Positions 26,301-31,420 of a DNA stretch of 32,272 bases are shown in pieces. A model generated the notes under the pieces. That model searched no databases and was not told where the DNA came from. It was given only the letters and a program-made list of their open reading frames with translations. This DNA is from HGM04593 sp045578665 (GTDB lineage: Bacteria > Bacteroidota > Bacteroidia > Bacteroidales > Bacteroidaceae): the NCBI GenBank assembly GCA_045578665.1, contig JAZNKR010000157.1:1-32272 (forward strand). Reading direction: 5' to 3'. A program made the position numbers and the translations under genes. Position 1 is the first letter of the stretch. Each line of letters opens with the position of its first letter.

Positions 26301-28473
26301 TATGCTATACCTTTCAAACGGCGAGGTGGATAGCGTTTTGTGTGTCAAGAATTCAACAATGAAGAGATTGTCGAATACGAAATATTCTCTTAAAGTCTCA
26401 ACAAAGTATCCCGGATGGCATTATGGCAGTATTCTTGATCAAACGTATGGTATAGCAAAAATTAAGTCTATCATAAGACAAAGTGACGGAAAGTCTGTCC
26501 CGTTAAGGAATTTCTGGCAAACAGATTGTACATTACGCGATGGACAGGAACCTATATACGAGAATAGAATACATTTCATAGATAATATGGCGGTAGAAGG
26601 CGAAGAATATATTATAGAATTTGAATCCATGCCAAATGTATTGCTAGAGGTTGCATCAATAGAAGGTGTACCTAGAGAAAATGTGCTTTCTATAGAGCCA
26701 ATACAGAAGGTTGATATAAGTTTTAATAAGTATATAGACGCATCTACATTAACGCCGGATGATATAACTTTGACAATTCAAGGAAAAAAGCAAAATGTAG
26801 ATAGTGTAAAGATTTCTACAAAGGATAGTAGAACATTCACATTGGATTTTGCAGATATCAGCGAATCGTTTGAGAATGGTTTTTTTGTGCTTACAATACA
26901 GACAGCAGGTGTCAAAGATGCAGAAGGTTTTGCCGGAAGCAAAGGTAAAAATGCAAGTTGGATAATGTTCCGTGAAGGAAATGTGCAAATCAAAGCTGCT
27001 GCATTCCCTAATTCGGCAGGAGTCTTGAATGTCGAGAATACGGAAGGGGTAAGAAGGAAGATTCGTACTGTCGAAAGAGATGGAAACGATGCGCTTAAGT
27101 ATGGTGCTAAAGTTAAGTTCATAGCTACTCAGAATGAGGGGTATGAGTTTGAGAATTGGACTGTAAATGACGAGGTCGTATCAAATGAAATAGAATTTGA
27201 TTATGTGATTCTTGGTGATATGGAAATTGTTGCTAATTATACGCGCAAGGCTTATACAATTGAAATCGATGACAGTGTCCGGGGTGGAAGTATTATTGGT
27301 GCTTCTACGGGAATGTACTGTTATGGTGATACTTTGGATTTGCAGGCCATGCCTTCATCGGAATATAGGTTTGCAAACTGGATAATAAATGGACAAGAGG
27401 TATCTTCGAATGAGAATATAAAAGTGTGTGTTGATAAAAAAATGATTGTTTCTGCACGTTTTGAACGTGTTGTTTATGAACAAAAACTGTCATTACATAG
27501 AGGATGGAATTGGATCTCAACCTTTTTGAATGAACCGATTCCAACCAATTCTATATACAACAGTACTCTTAATATCGTATCTCAGTCTGACGAAGTAATT
27601 TATGATCCTGTGCAAGGAATGGTTGGAAATATCAAGGAGTTTGTACCGGGAAATGCATATAAGGTAAATGCCTTGTATCCTATTTCCGGACATTACAGTG
27701 GTTATATGCATAACTATGACAATAATCCGATTGTGCTGAATGATGGTTGGAACTGGATATCATATCCTCACTACGAGAAAAGGAAACTTGAAGATGTGTT
27801 GGCAAATGCTTCAAACGGAGAATATGTTGTGTCCTTTGACGGTTTTGCCGAGTATTTTGACGGATATTGGGAGGGGACCATAGATGAACTTGTTCCAGGT
27901 GAGGGATATATGTATAAATCAACTTCCGGAAAGACTTTATTGCTGGAGTTCCCCCATGAACAAACCTGCAATGTCAGTGAGCAGAATTCGACAAAAGACA
28001 AAGAAGACATTTTACTTACTAACATATATCAATATCCATCAACAATGAACATCATCGCAAATATTTGTAGCGGCACACAAGAACTGGAAAACGAAAAGTA
28101 TTGTATATATGCTTTTGCAGGTAATGAATGTCGTGGCATAAGTAAGGCTGTTGGCGACAATCTATACTTGACTGTATATGGTGACGAAGCTGTTAAAATT
28201 CATTTTGTTGTAGAGAATGTTCAGAGTGGAGAGACTTATTTAGCCAAAGAAGCGTTGCATTTTATACCGGATGTTATAGGCGGAAGAAATTTCCCTTATA
28301 AGATAACTATACCTGAAACAACGGGGATAACATCTACAAAAGAGGACGGCAAACGAATGGGTGTATATAATGTTTATGGTATTCTTATAAAATCTGATGC
28401 GACAGTTGACTATCTGAGAAGTTTGGAACGTGGCATATACATAATTGATGGACAGAAATTTATTGTAAAATAA
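20308..28473 (+). CDS. Giant (2721-aa) exported multidomain protein with N-terminal cohesin-like domain
   Basis: The start at 20308 is chosen over 20254 because MNLKYLFSFVCMVLLGIFPIMAQ is a signal peptide and it avoids overlap with the upstream gene. Approximate order: cohesin-like domain 24-158 (LPININNTADVVAVQFALTV); CARDB-like 161-277; four Calx-beta-like repeats 284-695; second CARDB-like 699-810; Ig-like modules to ~1110; carboxypeptidase-regulatory-like 1121-1208; CARDB-like to ~1330; cysteine-rich segment ~1345-1465; helical linker to ~1690; a long beta-region with SSLLGHFVDYDINATHITSYG; SbsA/Big_5-like ~2128-2220; two InlB-type repeats ~2225-2390; two GWNWIS modules; T9SS-like tail ending GIYIIDGQKFIVK. 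Likely an extended surface scaffold. No catalytic domain was seen. Confidence 0.85.
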   Translation: MNLKYLFSFVCMVLLGIFPIMAQNNTLSIPNVSISQGESINLPININNTADVVAVQFALTVPDGIVLKTESAVMAERSIDHEVKIEEVEQNKYLILIFSPKNKPFSGRAGKIMSVNMQADYSLEENSEYPMTLSDVVLSGNDGSNLVTGSFVGNIKIGESADLRVYDVNSSDVNISPNGILTVNWLVENIGGASTVSGWNEQIFLEDSKGASKLLATAYNESTLAAGATVSRSTDVTIPSPVTMDGDVKIRVTLNPNLNSGEPTWLRDNNSDSSTKVLKISKNLTLLPNKVRVNEAESKMIRFQLVRSGSIAKDEIFNISEYSDKRLNLPETVRISKGNSGVYFYAEVIANKKLDSDSIIDFNISGSGYDKVSSRVLLEDDTYPSLGIVADADEVSEGGSLKFTISTEKVSDKNIDVKLQSDYSARFKIPSPIAIPAGQLSVDVIVEAVDDNTPGVDEIASFTASADMYNKAMMFVEIIDNDIPSLQLEINRNAISEAAGPLAVTAKLHRVDNVDKKITVKFTDDSDSQIHYGRKTIVMERGVETVTFNLGPIDNINVDGERTYNITAAVWIASCNCNASNERTDGTVSVPLTIYDDDGSTLTLTSRTSILEEGGEMNVTVERNSDTSDELSVNISCDHDSEIKYPKIVKIPAGASTTSFVVKSNNNLESKDGFNAILYAEANGFSKANFWFSVSDKTLPDAQISNISLSSDKEKIGSTIDLCVTLLNTGCYVLPEQTPLSVYMENSSEPACKISLQDDLQPGDSVVLTRKLTLPDFVGSFKVHAIVNEKSAVKELDYTNNSSKLKTVTTVSPYTIKLNSDRQAYKIGEKVILSGEIFGDEVDGKEIEVYVINSNYRHKINLVTDKKGKFVTEYEPYPGQMGTFVAGACYPDEGLHKKMISFDYYGIKRTSNSNITCNLLLGTKYSGSYSVSNPCGLPLTGVNVEIVSKPENCEVEVSSSDIIEPNSQINVEYTINPSDVSKGEEWEEIVLNLTTDEGLSMTTTIYFYCRSPKGKLKASVTRINTTMIKGKERDYLFAITNTGEGETGRITLELPTWISSVTPKEMPSLAHGDSATVILRLAPTEEMSPNVPVTGHIGLNCANGSGLSLPFYIEPVSKSNGTLIVDVCDENTYYTEEKPHVSGASVIVSHPTTGATISRGETDKNGIYRVILPEGYYSISVSSENHNSYRNNILIDPGTDNTIVVNLSVQAITVNWDVVETVVEDEYSIVTTVNYETNVPVPVVKLNIPSRIEAHELKNGESLIFHATLTNAGLITAQDVELCLPNDIKSLEFEAMTHHEPFALAPKQSVQIPVKVTRVDSNINNKKEYASGKRNYDNDPCISDVGTLYYWDCGNDRRWHRYGIALQVGPCDSDDPSTWPGNRESVNTGDVHYWPPNVPTPSLPRPNTGGGVQNYFTPDWATPNIAVEEDDGCEPCQNQLLLDMVDCAMSFVPVFGCLLDSYGCYAEYREGDTSEQHYVNCALSIVGCATEFLPDKVGYIMNLTQCFLEFAEPCDPYDNPFNRRDNKKSENEPGDSNSPSNYIEEFQSKAKIPYDEITAWSASLTELFGDEAWISKTSLSELYELLLAIYFKKDSVLSADDFMKYKPEQISKEQLGYFLERLNNTNALSKGGLTKGNSGNYISGEVIKNCYSKIDSCEKASQALGYNSTDEMWATESGLMKKKLEEATSAVCSSITLQISQKMVMTRQAFRGTLSVYNGNETSAMSDVRLTLTVTDELGNVATSHEFQISPEKLTGFEGELNLDASWSLDAQKTGVAEILFIPTKYAAPTVEKVYNFGGCLSYTDPFTGLVVTRDLLPVSLTVKPSPNLDLTYFMQRDVRGDDPMTEEVEACEEAEFSLLINNIGNGDATDVRMLTEQPKIIENEKGLYIDFEFVSSQLNGKEKVLTLGGSVATDIGTIPAKGSVYVQWWLKSSLLGHFVDYDINATHITSYGNPDLSLLNDVSIHELIRSIEINDDEINSTIGFVTNDIPDIDDIPDMLYLSNGEVDSVLCVKNSTMKRLSNTKYSLKVSTKYPGWHYGSILDQTYGIAKIKSIIRQSDGKSVPLRNFWQTDCTLRDGQEPIYENRIHFIDNMAVEGEEYIIEFESMPNVLLEVASIEGVPRENVLSIEPIQKVDISFNKYIDASTLTPDDITLTIQGKKQNVDSVKISTKDSRTFTLDFADISESFENGFFVLTIQTAGVKDAEGFAGSKGKNASWIMFREGNVQIKAAAFPNSAGVLNVENTEGVRRKIRTVERDGNDALKYGAKVKFIATQNEGYEFENWTVNDEVVSNEIEFDYVILGDMEIVANYTRKAYTIEIDDSVRGGSIIGASTGMYCYGDTLDLQAMPSSEYRFANWIINGQEVSSNENIKVCVDKKMIVSARFERVVYEQKLSLHRGWNWISTFLNEPIPTNSIYNSTLNIVSQSDEVIYDPVQGMVGNIKEFVPGNAYKVNALYPISGHYSGYMHNYDNNPIVLNDGWNWISYPHYEKRKLEDVLANASNGEYVVSFDGFAEYFDGYWEGTIDELVPGEGYMYKSTSGKTLLLEFPHEQTCNVSEQNSTKDKEDILLTNIYQYPSTMNIIANICSGTQELENEKYCIYAFAGNECRGISKAVGDNLYLTVYGDEAVKIHFVVENVQSGETYLAKEALHFIPDVIGGRNFPYKITIPETTGITSTKEDGKRMGVYNVYGILIKSDATVDYLRSLERGIYIIDGQKFIVK

Positions 28474-28566
28474 ATTAAGCACTCATTTATGGATACAGAA
28501 ATATTACTTTAATAGATAAATATTGACAATATAATGTATACTTATAGAGGGTATGATTAATTAAAT

Positions 28567-28596
28567 GGAGCGTTGCGCTCCTCCATACGAATTTTT
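28567..28596 (+). terminator. Possible terminator of the giant-protein operon
   Basis: GGAGCG-TTG-CGCTCC (28567-28581) is a short perfect hairpin, with a run of six T at 28591-28596. The gap between stem and T-run is longer than ideal. It lies ~95 bp after the stop of the 2721-residue protein. Confidence 0.4.
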
Positions 28597-28618
28597 TATG
28601 CTCTAACAACTTCTAATA

Positions 28619-28828
28619 TTAGTGTCCTCAAGTTTCGCAGGTTCTAATTAATTGAAATATAATGACATGGTTTTAAAATCATTGAGTTAGTTATTGAAGG
28701 ATGTTGTCGTTAATATTGAAATCAATTGTTATAAACGATACGTTTGTGTGTTAATCTTGTTTGGAGTTACTCATAACTATCTGATTTACAACAATGGTGA
28801 CTACTTGCGAAACTTGAGTTAGTGTCCT
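28619..28828. mobile_element. MITE-like element or insertion-sequence end remnant
   Basis: Inverted ends CAAGTTTCGCA (28629-28639) and TGCGAAACTTG (28806-28816) bound 188 bp of AT-rich DNA with no ORF. A 10-bp direct repeat TTAGTGTCCT occurs just outside both ends (28619-28628 and 28819-28828), as a target-site duplication would. A 10-bp duplication suits IS4-type elements; that family link is from memory and not certain. No transposase is present, so it is a miniature or internally deleted derivative. Confidence 0.6.
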
Positions 28829-28857
28829 TTATAACTTTTTGAAAAATTCGAAGATTA

Positions 28858-28892
28858 GGGGCGGATTCCATTGCTGTGAATCCGCCCCTTTT
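28858..28892 (+). terminator. Rho-independent terminator
   Basis: The stem GGGGCGGATTC (28858-28868) pairs with GAATCCGCCCC (28878-28888) around a 9-nt loop and is followed by four T. It is the best terminator shape downstream of the giant operon but sits about 385 bp after the stop, beyond the MITE-like element. Confidence 0.75.
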
Positions 28893-28971
28893 GTAACTTT
28901 TGTTTTACTACAGACTTAAATAATGATTACCATAGAAACAATTCTAATAATATGGTATGCTGATATTCTTG

Positions 28972-29008
28972 CTCGACAAAAAGGCGGAATACTACCGCAG
29001 AATGTTTG
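28972..29008 (+). repeat. 37-bp direct repeat, right copy (att-like)
   Basis: It is identical to 12384-12420. Read in the glycosylase frame it codes LDKKAEYYRRMF and continues EYEQISVS to a TAG stop at 29032-29034. It is therefore the orphaned 3' end of a glycosylase gene, with no start of its own. Confidence 0.97.
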
Positions 29009-29034
29009 AATATGAACAAATTTCCGTATCTTAG
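29005..29034 (+). promoter_or_regulatory. Promoter of the S46 peptidase gene
   Basis: A TTTG (29005-29008), which is the last four bases of the 37-bp repeat, is followed after 18 bp by TATCTTAG (29027-29034), one mismatch from TAnnTTTG. The start codon lies 29 bp beyond the -7 box. The promoter thus sits inside the orphan glycosylase end. Confidence 0.55.
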
Positions 29035-29063
29035 CGAAGAAAAACAAAAACAAGACATATATA

Positions 29064-31205
29064 ATGAAAAAACTACTCCTTACAATCATTGTGGCAACCC
29101 TTGCCATCCCCCAGCTGCGAGCCGACAAAGGAATGTGGCTCCTGCAACTGATGCGCCAGCAGAATCTCGAAGACAATATGCGCAAACTCGGTCTTCAAAT
29201 ATCGGTAGACGAAATCTATTCGCCCGAAGCACCCTCGATAAAAGATGCCATCGGCATCTTCGGTGGCGGCTGCACAGGCGAAGTGGTCTCTCCCAACGGT
29301 CTTGTAGTGACCAACCACCACTGCGGCTTCGGCTTCATACAGCAACTCAGCACAGTAGAACACAACTACCTTCAGAATGGTTTCTGGAGTCAGAGCTACG
29401 AAGAAGAACTGCCCTGCGAGGATATAGGCTTCACATTCGTAGTGAAGATAACCGATGTTACCGATGAAATAAATTCGCGCATAGCAAGCGGTAAGATAAC
29501 CGAAGAGCAATCTTTCAACCGCGCCGAGCTTGCCAAGATAGGTAAAGAGCTGTTCGACGCAGACAACATCGAGGGTAAGAAATATATGTATCCCCAGTTG
29601 CTTCCCTATTTCGAGGCAAACAAATACTATCTTGTCTACTACAAGAAGTACACCGACGTGCGTCTTGTGGGTACACCTCCCTTTGCCATCGGAAAGTTCG
29701 GTGGCGAGACCGACAACTGGATGTGGCCCCGTCACACAGGCGACTTCTCGGTGTTCCGCATCTACGGCGACAAGGATGGCAACCCCGCAGCATACAGCAA
29801 GGATAACGTGCCCCTGAAGACACCCAAGCACCTCAATATCTCAATCGCAGGCACCGAGCAGGGCGACTTTGCCATGATAATGGGCTTCCCCGGCACCACA
29901 TCGCGTTATCTGACAGCCGAGGAGGTTGAGCAGCGTATGTACCAGAAGAACGAACCGCGTATCGCTATGCGTGACGTTACCCTGAAAATCATCCGCGAAG
30001 AGATGGAGAAGAGCGAAGACATCAACATCAAGTATGCAAGCAAGCTCGCCCGCATCAGCAACTACTGGAAAAACTCCATCGGCATGAACAAAGCCATCAT
30101 CGACAACAGGGTGCTCGAAACAAAATTGCAGGAGGAGTCCGACTTCAAGGCATGGGCAAAGAGCATTGGCAACAGCGAATATGTCAATGTGGTTGAGCAG
30201 ATAAATGCCTGTGTAGAGGAGATGAACCGCACACAGTACCTCACAATGCTCACAAGCGAACTTCTTGGAAACGTGGAATTCTTCTCACGCAACCTCAGCG
30301 ACGGCAACAAAAAGATGTTCGACACCCCCGAAAAGATTGCCGAGCAGATGCAGTCGTACTACTCGTGGCTGCACAACCGCGACTACATCCACGATATCGA
30401 CCGTCGCATTGCCAAAGAGGTGCTTCCTCTCTACTTCGAACTGACAAAGTTCGAAGAGCGCGACAACTACCTCAACGAGGTGGAGAAGAAGTATAAAGGC
30501 AATCTTGCAAAATATATCGACGAGGTTTACGACAACTCCATCCTTGCCAATGAAAAGAACCTGAAGAAATTCCTCAAAAAGCCTTCCCTCAAGAAGATGG
30601 AGAGCGACCCTGCATACAAGTTGCGTACAGCAATTCTATCCGTACAGCGCGAGCTTTCTAAGAAGAACAGCGAATTTGCCAAGAGAATGAATCCTCTGCA
30701 CAAGACCTACCTCAAGGGATTGATGGAGAAGGCAAACGGCGCTCCTATGGCTCCCGACGCAAACTTCACAATGCGTATGACCTACGGCAGTGTGAAGCCC
30801 TATCAGCCTAAGGACGGCGTAACCTACAACCACTATACAACCCTCAAGGGTGTGATGGAGAAGGAGAATCCCAAGAGCAGCGAATTTATCGTTCCCGCCC
30901 GTCTGAAGGAACTTTACGATAGAAAGGACTATGGCGACTATGCACTCCCCAACGGCGAGATGCCCGTTGCTTTCCTCACCACCAACGACATCACAGGCGG
31001 CAACAGCGGTAGCGGTGTGCTCAACTCAAAGGGCGAACTCATAGGACTTGCATTCGACGGTAACTGGGAATCGCTCAGCGGCGACATCAACTTCGACAAC
31101 GATAAACAGCGCTGTATAAACGTAGACATCAGATATGTACTCTTTGTGATAGAGAAATTCGGTGGATGCAAACGTCTCATCGACGAAATGAAGATAGTGA
31201 AGTAA
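29064..31205 (+). CDS. dpp7: S46 family dipeptidyl-peptidase, DPP7 type
   Basis: The 713-residue exocytoplasmic serine peptidase removes dipeptides from peptide N-termini, feeding asaccharolytic or mixed amino-acid metabolism. Signal peptide MKKLLLTIIVATLAIPQLRA. The chymotrypsin-like triad is visible as His85/86 in VVTNHHCG, Asp227 in HTGDFSVF and Ser648 in GGNSGSG. Between the two halves of the catalytic domain is the helical cap (about 270-570). Gly666 in LAFDGNWE occupies the specificity site: Gly there marks DPP7 (hydrophobic P1 preference), whereas DPP11 has Arg. Length is typical of the family. It is a single-gene unit with its own promoter and terminator. It was probably the direct neighbour of the glycosylase gene before the island was inserted. 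Confidence 0.92.
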   Translation: MKKLLLTIIVATLAIPQLRADKGMWLLQLMRQQNLEDNMRKLGLQISVDEIYSPEAPSIKDAIGIFGGGCTGEVVSPNGLVVTNHHCGFGFIQQLSTVEHNYLQNGFWSQSYEEELPCEDIGFTFVVKITDVTDEINSRIASGKITEEQSFNRAELAKIGKELFDADNIEGKKYMYPQLLPYFEANKYYLVYYKKYTDVRLVGTPPFAIGKFGGETDNWMWPRHTGDFSVFRIYGDKDGNPAAYSKDNVPLKTPKHLNISIAGTEQGDFAMIMGFPGTTSRYLTAEEVEQRMYQKNEPRIAMRDVTLKIIREEMEKSEDINIKYASKLARISNYWKNSIGMNKAIIDNRVLETKLQEESDFKAWAKSIGNSEYVNVVEQINACVEEMNRTQYLTMLTSELLGNVEFFSRNLSDGNKKMFDTPEKIAEQMQSYYSWLHNRDYIHDIDRRIAKEVLPLYFELTKFEERDNYLNEVEKKYKGNLAKYIDEVYDNSILANEKNLKKFLKKPSLKKMESDPAYKLRTAILSVQRELSKKNSEFAKRMNPLHKTYLKGLMEKANGAPMAPDANFTMRMTYGSVKPYQPKDGVTYNHYTTLKGVMEKENPKSSEFIVPARLKELYDRKDYGDYALPNGEMPVAFLTTNDITGGNSGSGVLNSKGELIGLAFDGNWESLSGDINFDNDKQRCINVDIRYVLFVIEKFGGCKRLIDEMKIVK

Positions 31206-31225
31206 TAAGTATGAATAGATAAATA

Positions 31226-31275
31226 AACATCGGCAGCAGGTCATGTATAAGCCCCGCTGCCGATGTTGTTTTTTT
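31226..31275 (+). terminator. Terminator of the S46 peptidase gene
   Basis: A 12-bp perfect stem, AACATCGGCAGC (31226-31237) with GCTGCCGATGTT (31256-31267), encloses an 18-nt loop and is followed by G and a run of seven T. It begins 20 bp after the stop. Confidence 0.9.
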
Positions 31276-31317
31276 ATTATTGTTGTCCGGTAAATCAAAG
31301 GTGCTACAGACAAAAAG

Positions 31318-31331
31318 TGTGTAAATACACA
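31318..31331. promoter_or_regulatory. Palindromic site TGTGTA-AA-TACACA, copy 1
   Basis: This 14-bp palindrome is flanked on both sides by A-runs. The same site with similar flanks recurs at 31393-31406, 75 bp downstream. Paired identical palindromes around a promoter suggest operators for a dimeric regulator; no regulator gene is in view. Confidence 0.55.
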
Positions 31332-31373
31332 AAAAATGTCTCAAACTCCGTACTTGATTTGTGATTAAACGAT

Positions 31374-31381
31374 TATATTTG
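31374..31381 (+). promoter_or_regulatory. Promoter -7 box of the ATPase gene
   Basis: TATATTTG fits TAnnTTTG. A TTG at 31354-31356 lies 17 bp upstream, slightly close for the -33 element. The gene starts 39 bp downstream, and the second palindrome lies in the transcribed leader. Confidence 0.5.
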
Positions 31382-31392
31382 CAGACGAAAAC

Positions 31393-31406
31393 TGTGTAAA
31401 TACACA
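31393..31406. promoter_or_regulatory. Palindromic site TGTGTA-AA-TACACA, copy 2
   Basis: It is identical to 31318-31331. It begins 11 bp after the -7 box, around the expected transcription start, so a bound protein would block initiation or early elongation. Confidence 0.55.
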
Positions 31407-31420
31407 AAAATTGTATCTAT

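Larger units (their letters stand above)
12421..29008. mobile_element. Candidate 16.6-kb genomic island integrated at a glycosylase gene 3' end
   Basis: The block lies between the two copies of a 37-bp direct repeat (repeat-to-repeat distance 16,588 bp). It is visibly more AT-rich than both flanks: 18 G+C in 60 at 14641-14700, compared with 30 in 60 at 30301-30360 in the S46 gene. The left border completes the glycosylase gene with a new end and the right border retains the presumed original end. This geometry is typical for tyrosine-recombinase islands. No integrase, relaxase or transposase is encoded inside, so it would be non-autonomous, decayed, or moved in trans. The only cargo is the three-gene surface-protein operon. 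Confidence 0.65.
28474..29026. other. Non-coding right arm of the island
   Basis: About 550 bp without a gene. It holds, in order: a hairpin with T-run (28567-28596), a 188-bp element with inverted ends and flanking direct repeats (28619-28828), a strong terminator (28858-28892), about 80 bp of featureless AT-rich sequence, and the right copy of the 37-bp repeat. Confidence 0.75.
28972..29034 (+). pseudogene. Orphaned 3' end of the DNA glycosylase gene
   Basis: The 20 codons plus stop (LDKKAEYYRRMF then EYEQISVS) match the glycosylase C-terminus across the repeat and then give a different ending from the intact gene. The coding quality and a proper stop argue that this was the original end of the gene before the island arrived. 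There is no upstream homology beyond the 37 bp. Confidence 0.75.

Noticed and set aside
13052..28473. Contractile or polymorphic-toxin system
   Set aside because: No toxin, Rhs, immunity or sheath-like sequence was found; the content is repeat and beta-sandwich modules with T9SS-like tails.
28561..28600. Riboswitch-like structure after the giant operon
   Set aside because: Only a six-pair hairpin with a distant T-run; no conserved aptamer elements.
29073..29831. 252-residue open frame on the minus strand
   Set aside because: It is antisense to the S46 peptidase gene, whose catalytic motifs are unambiguous.
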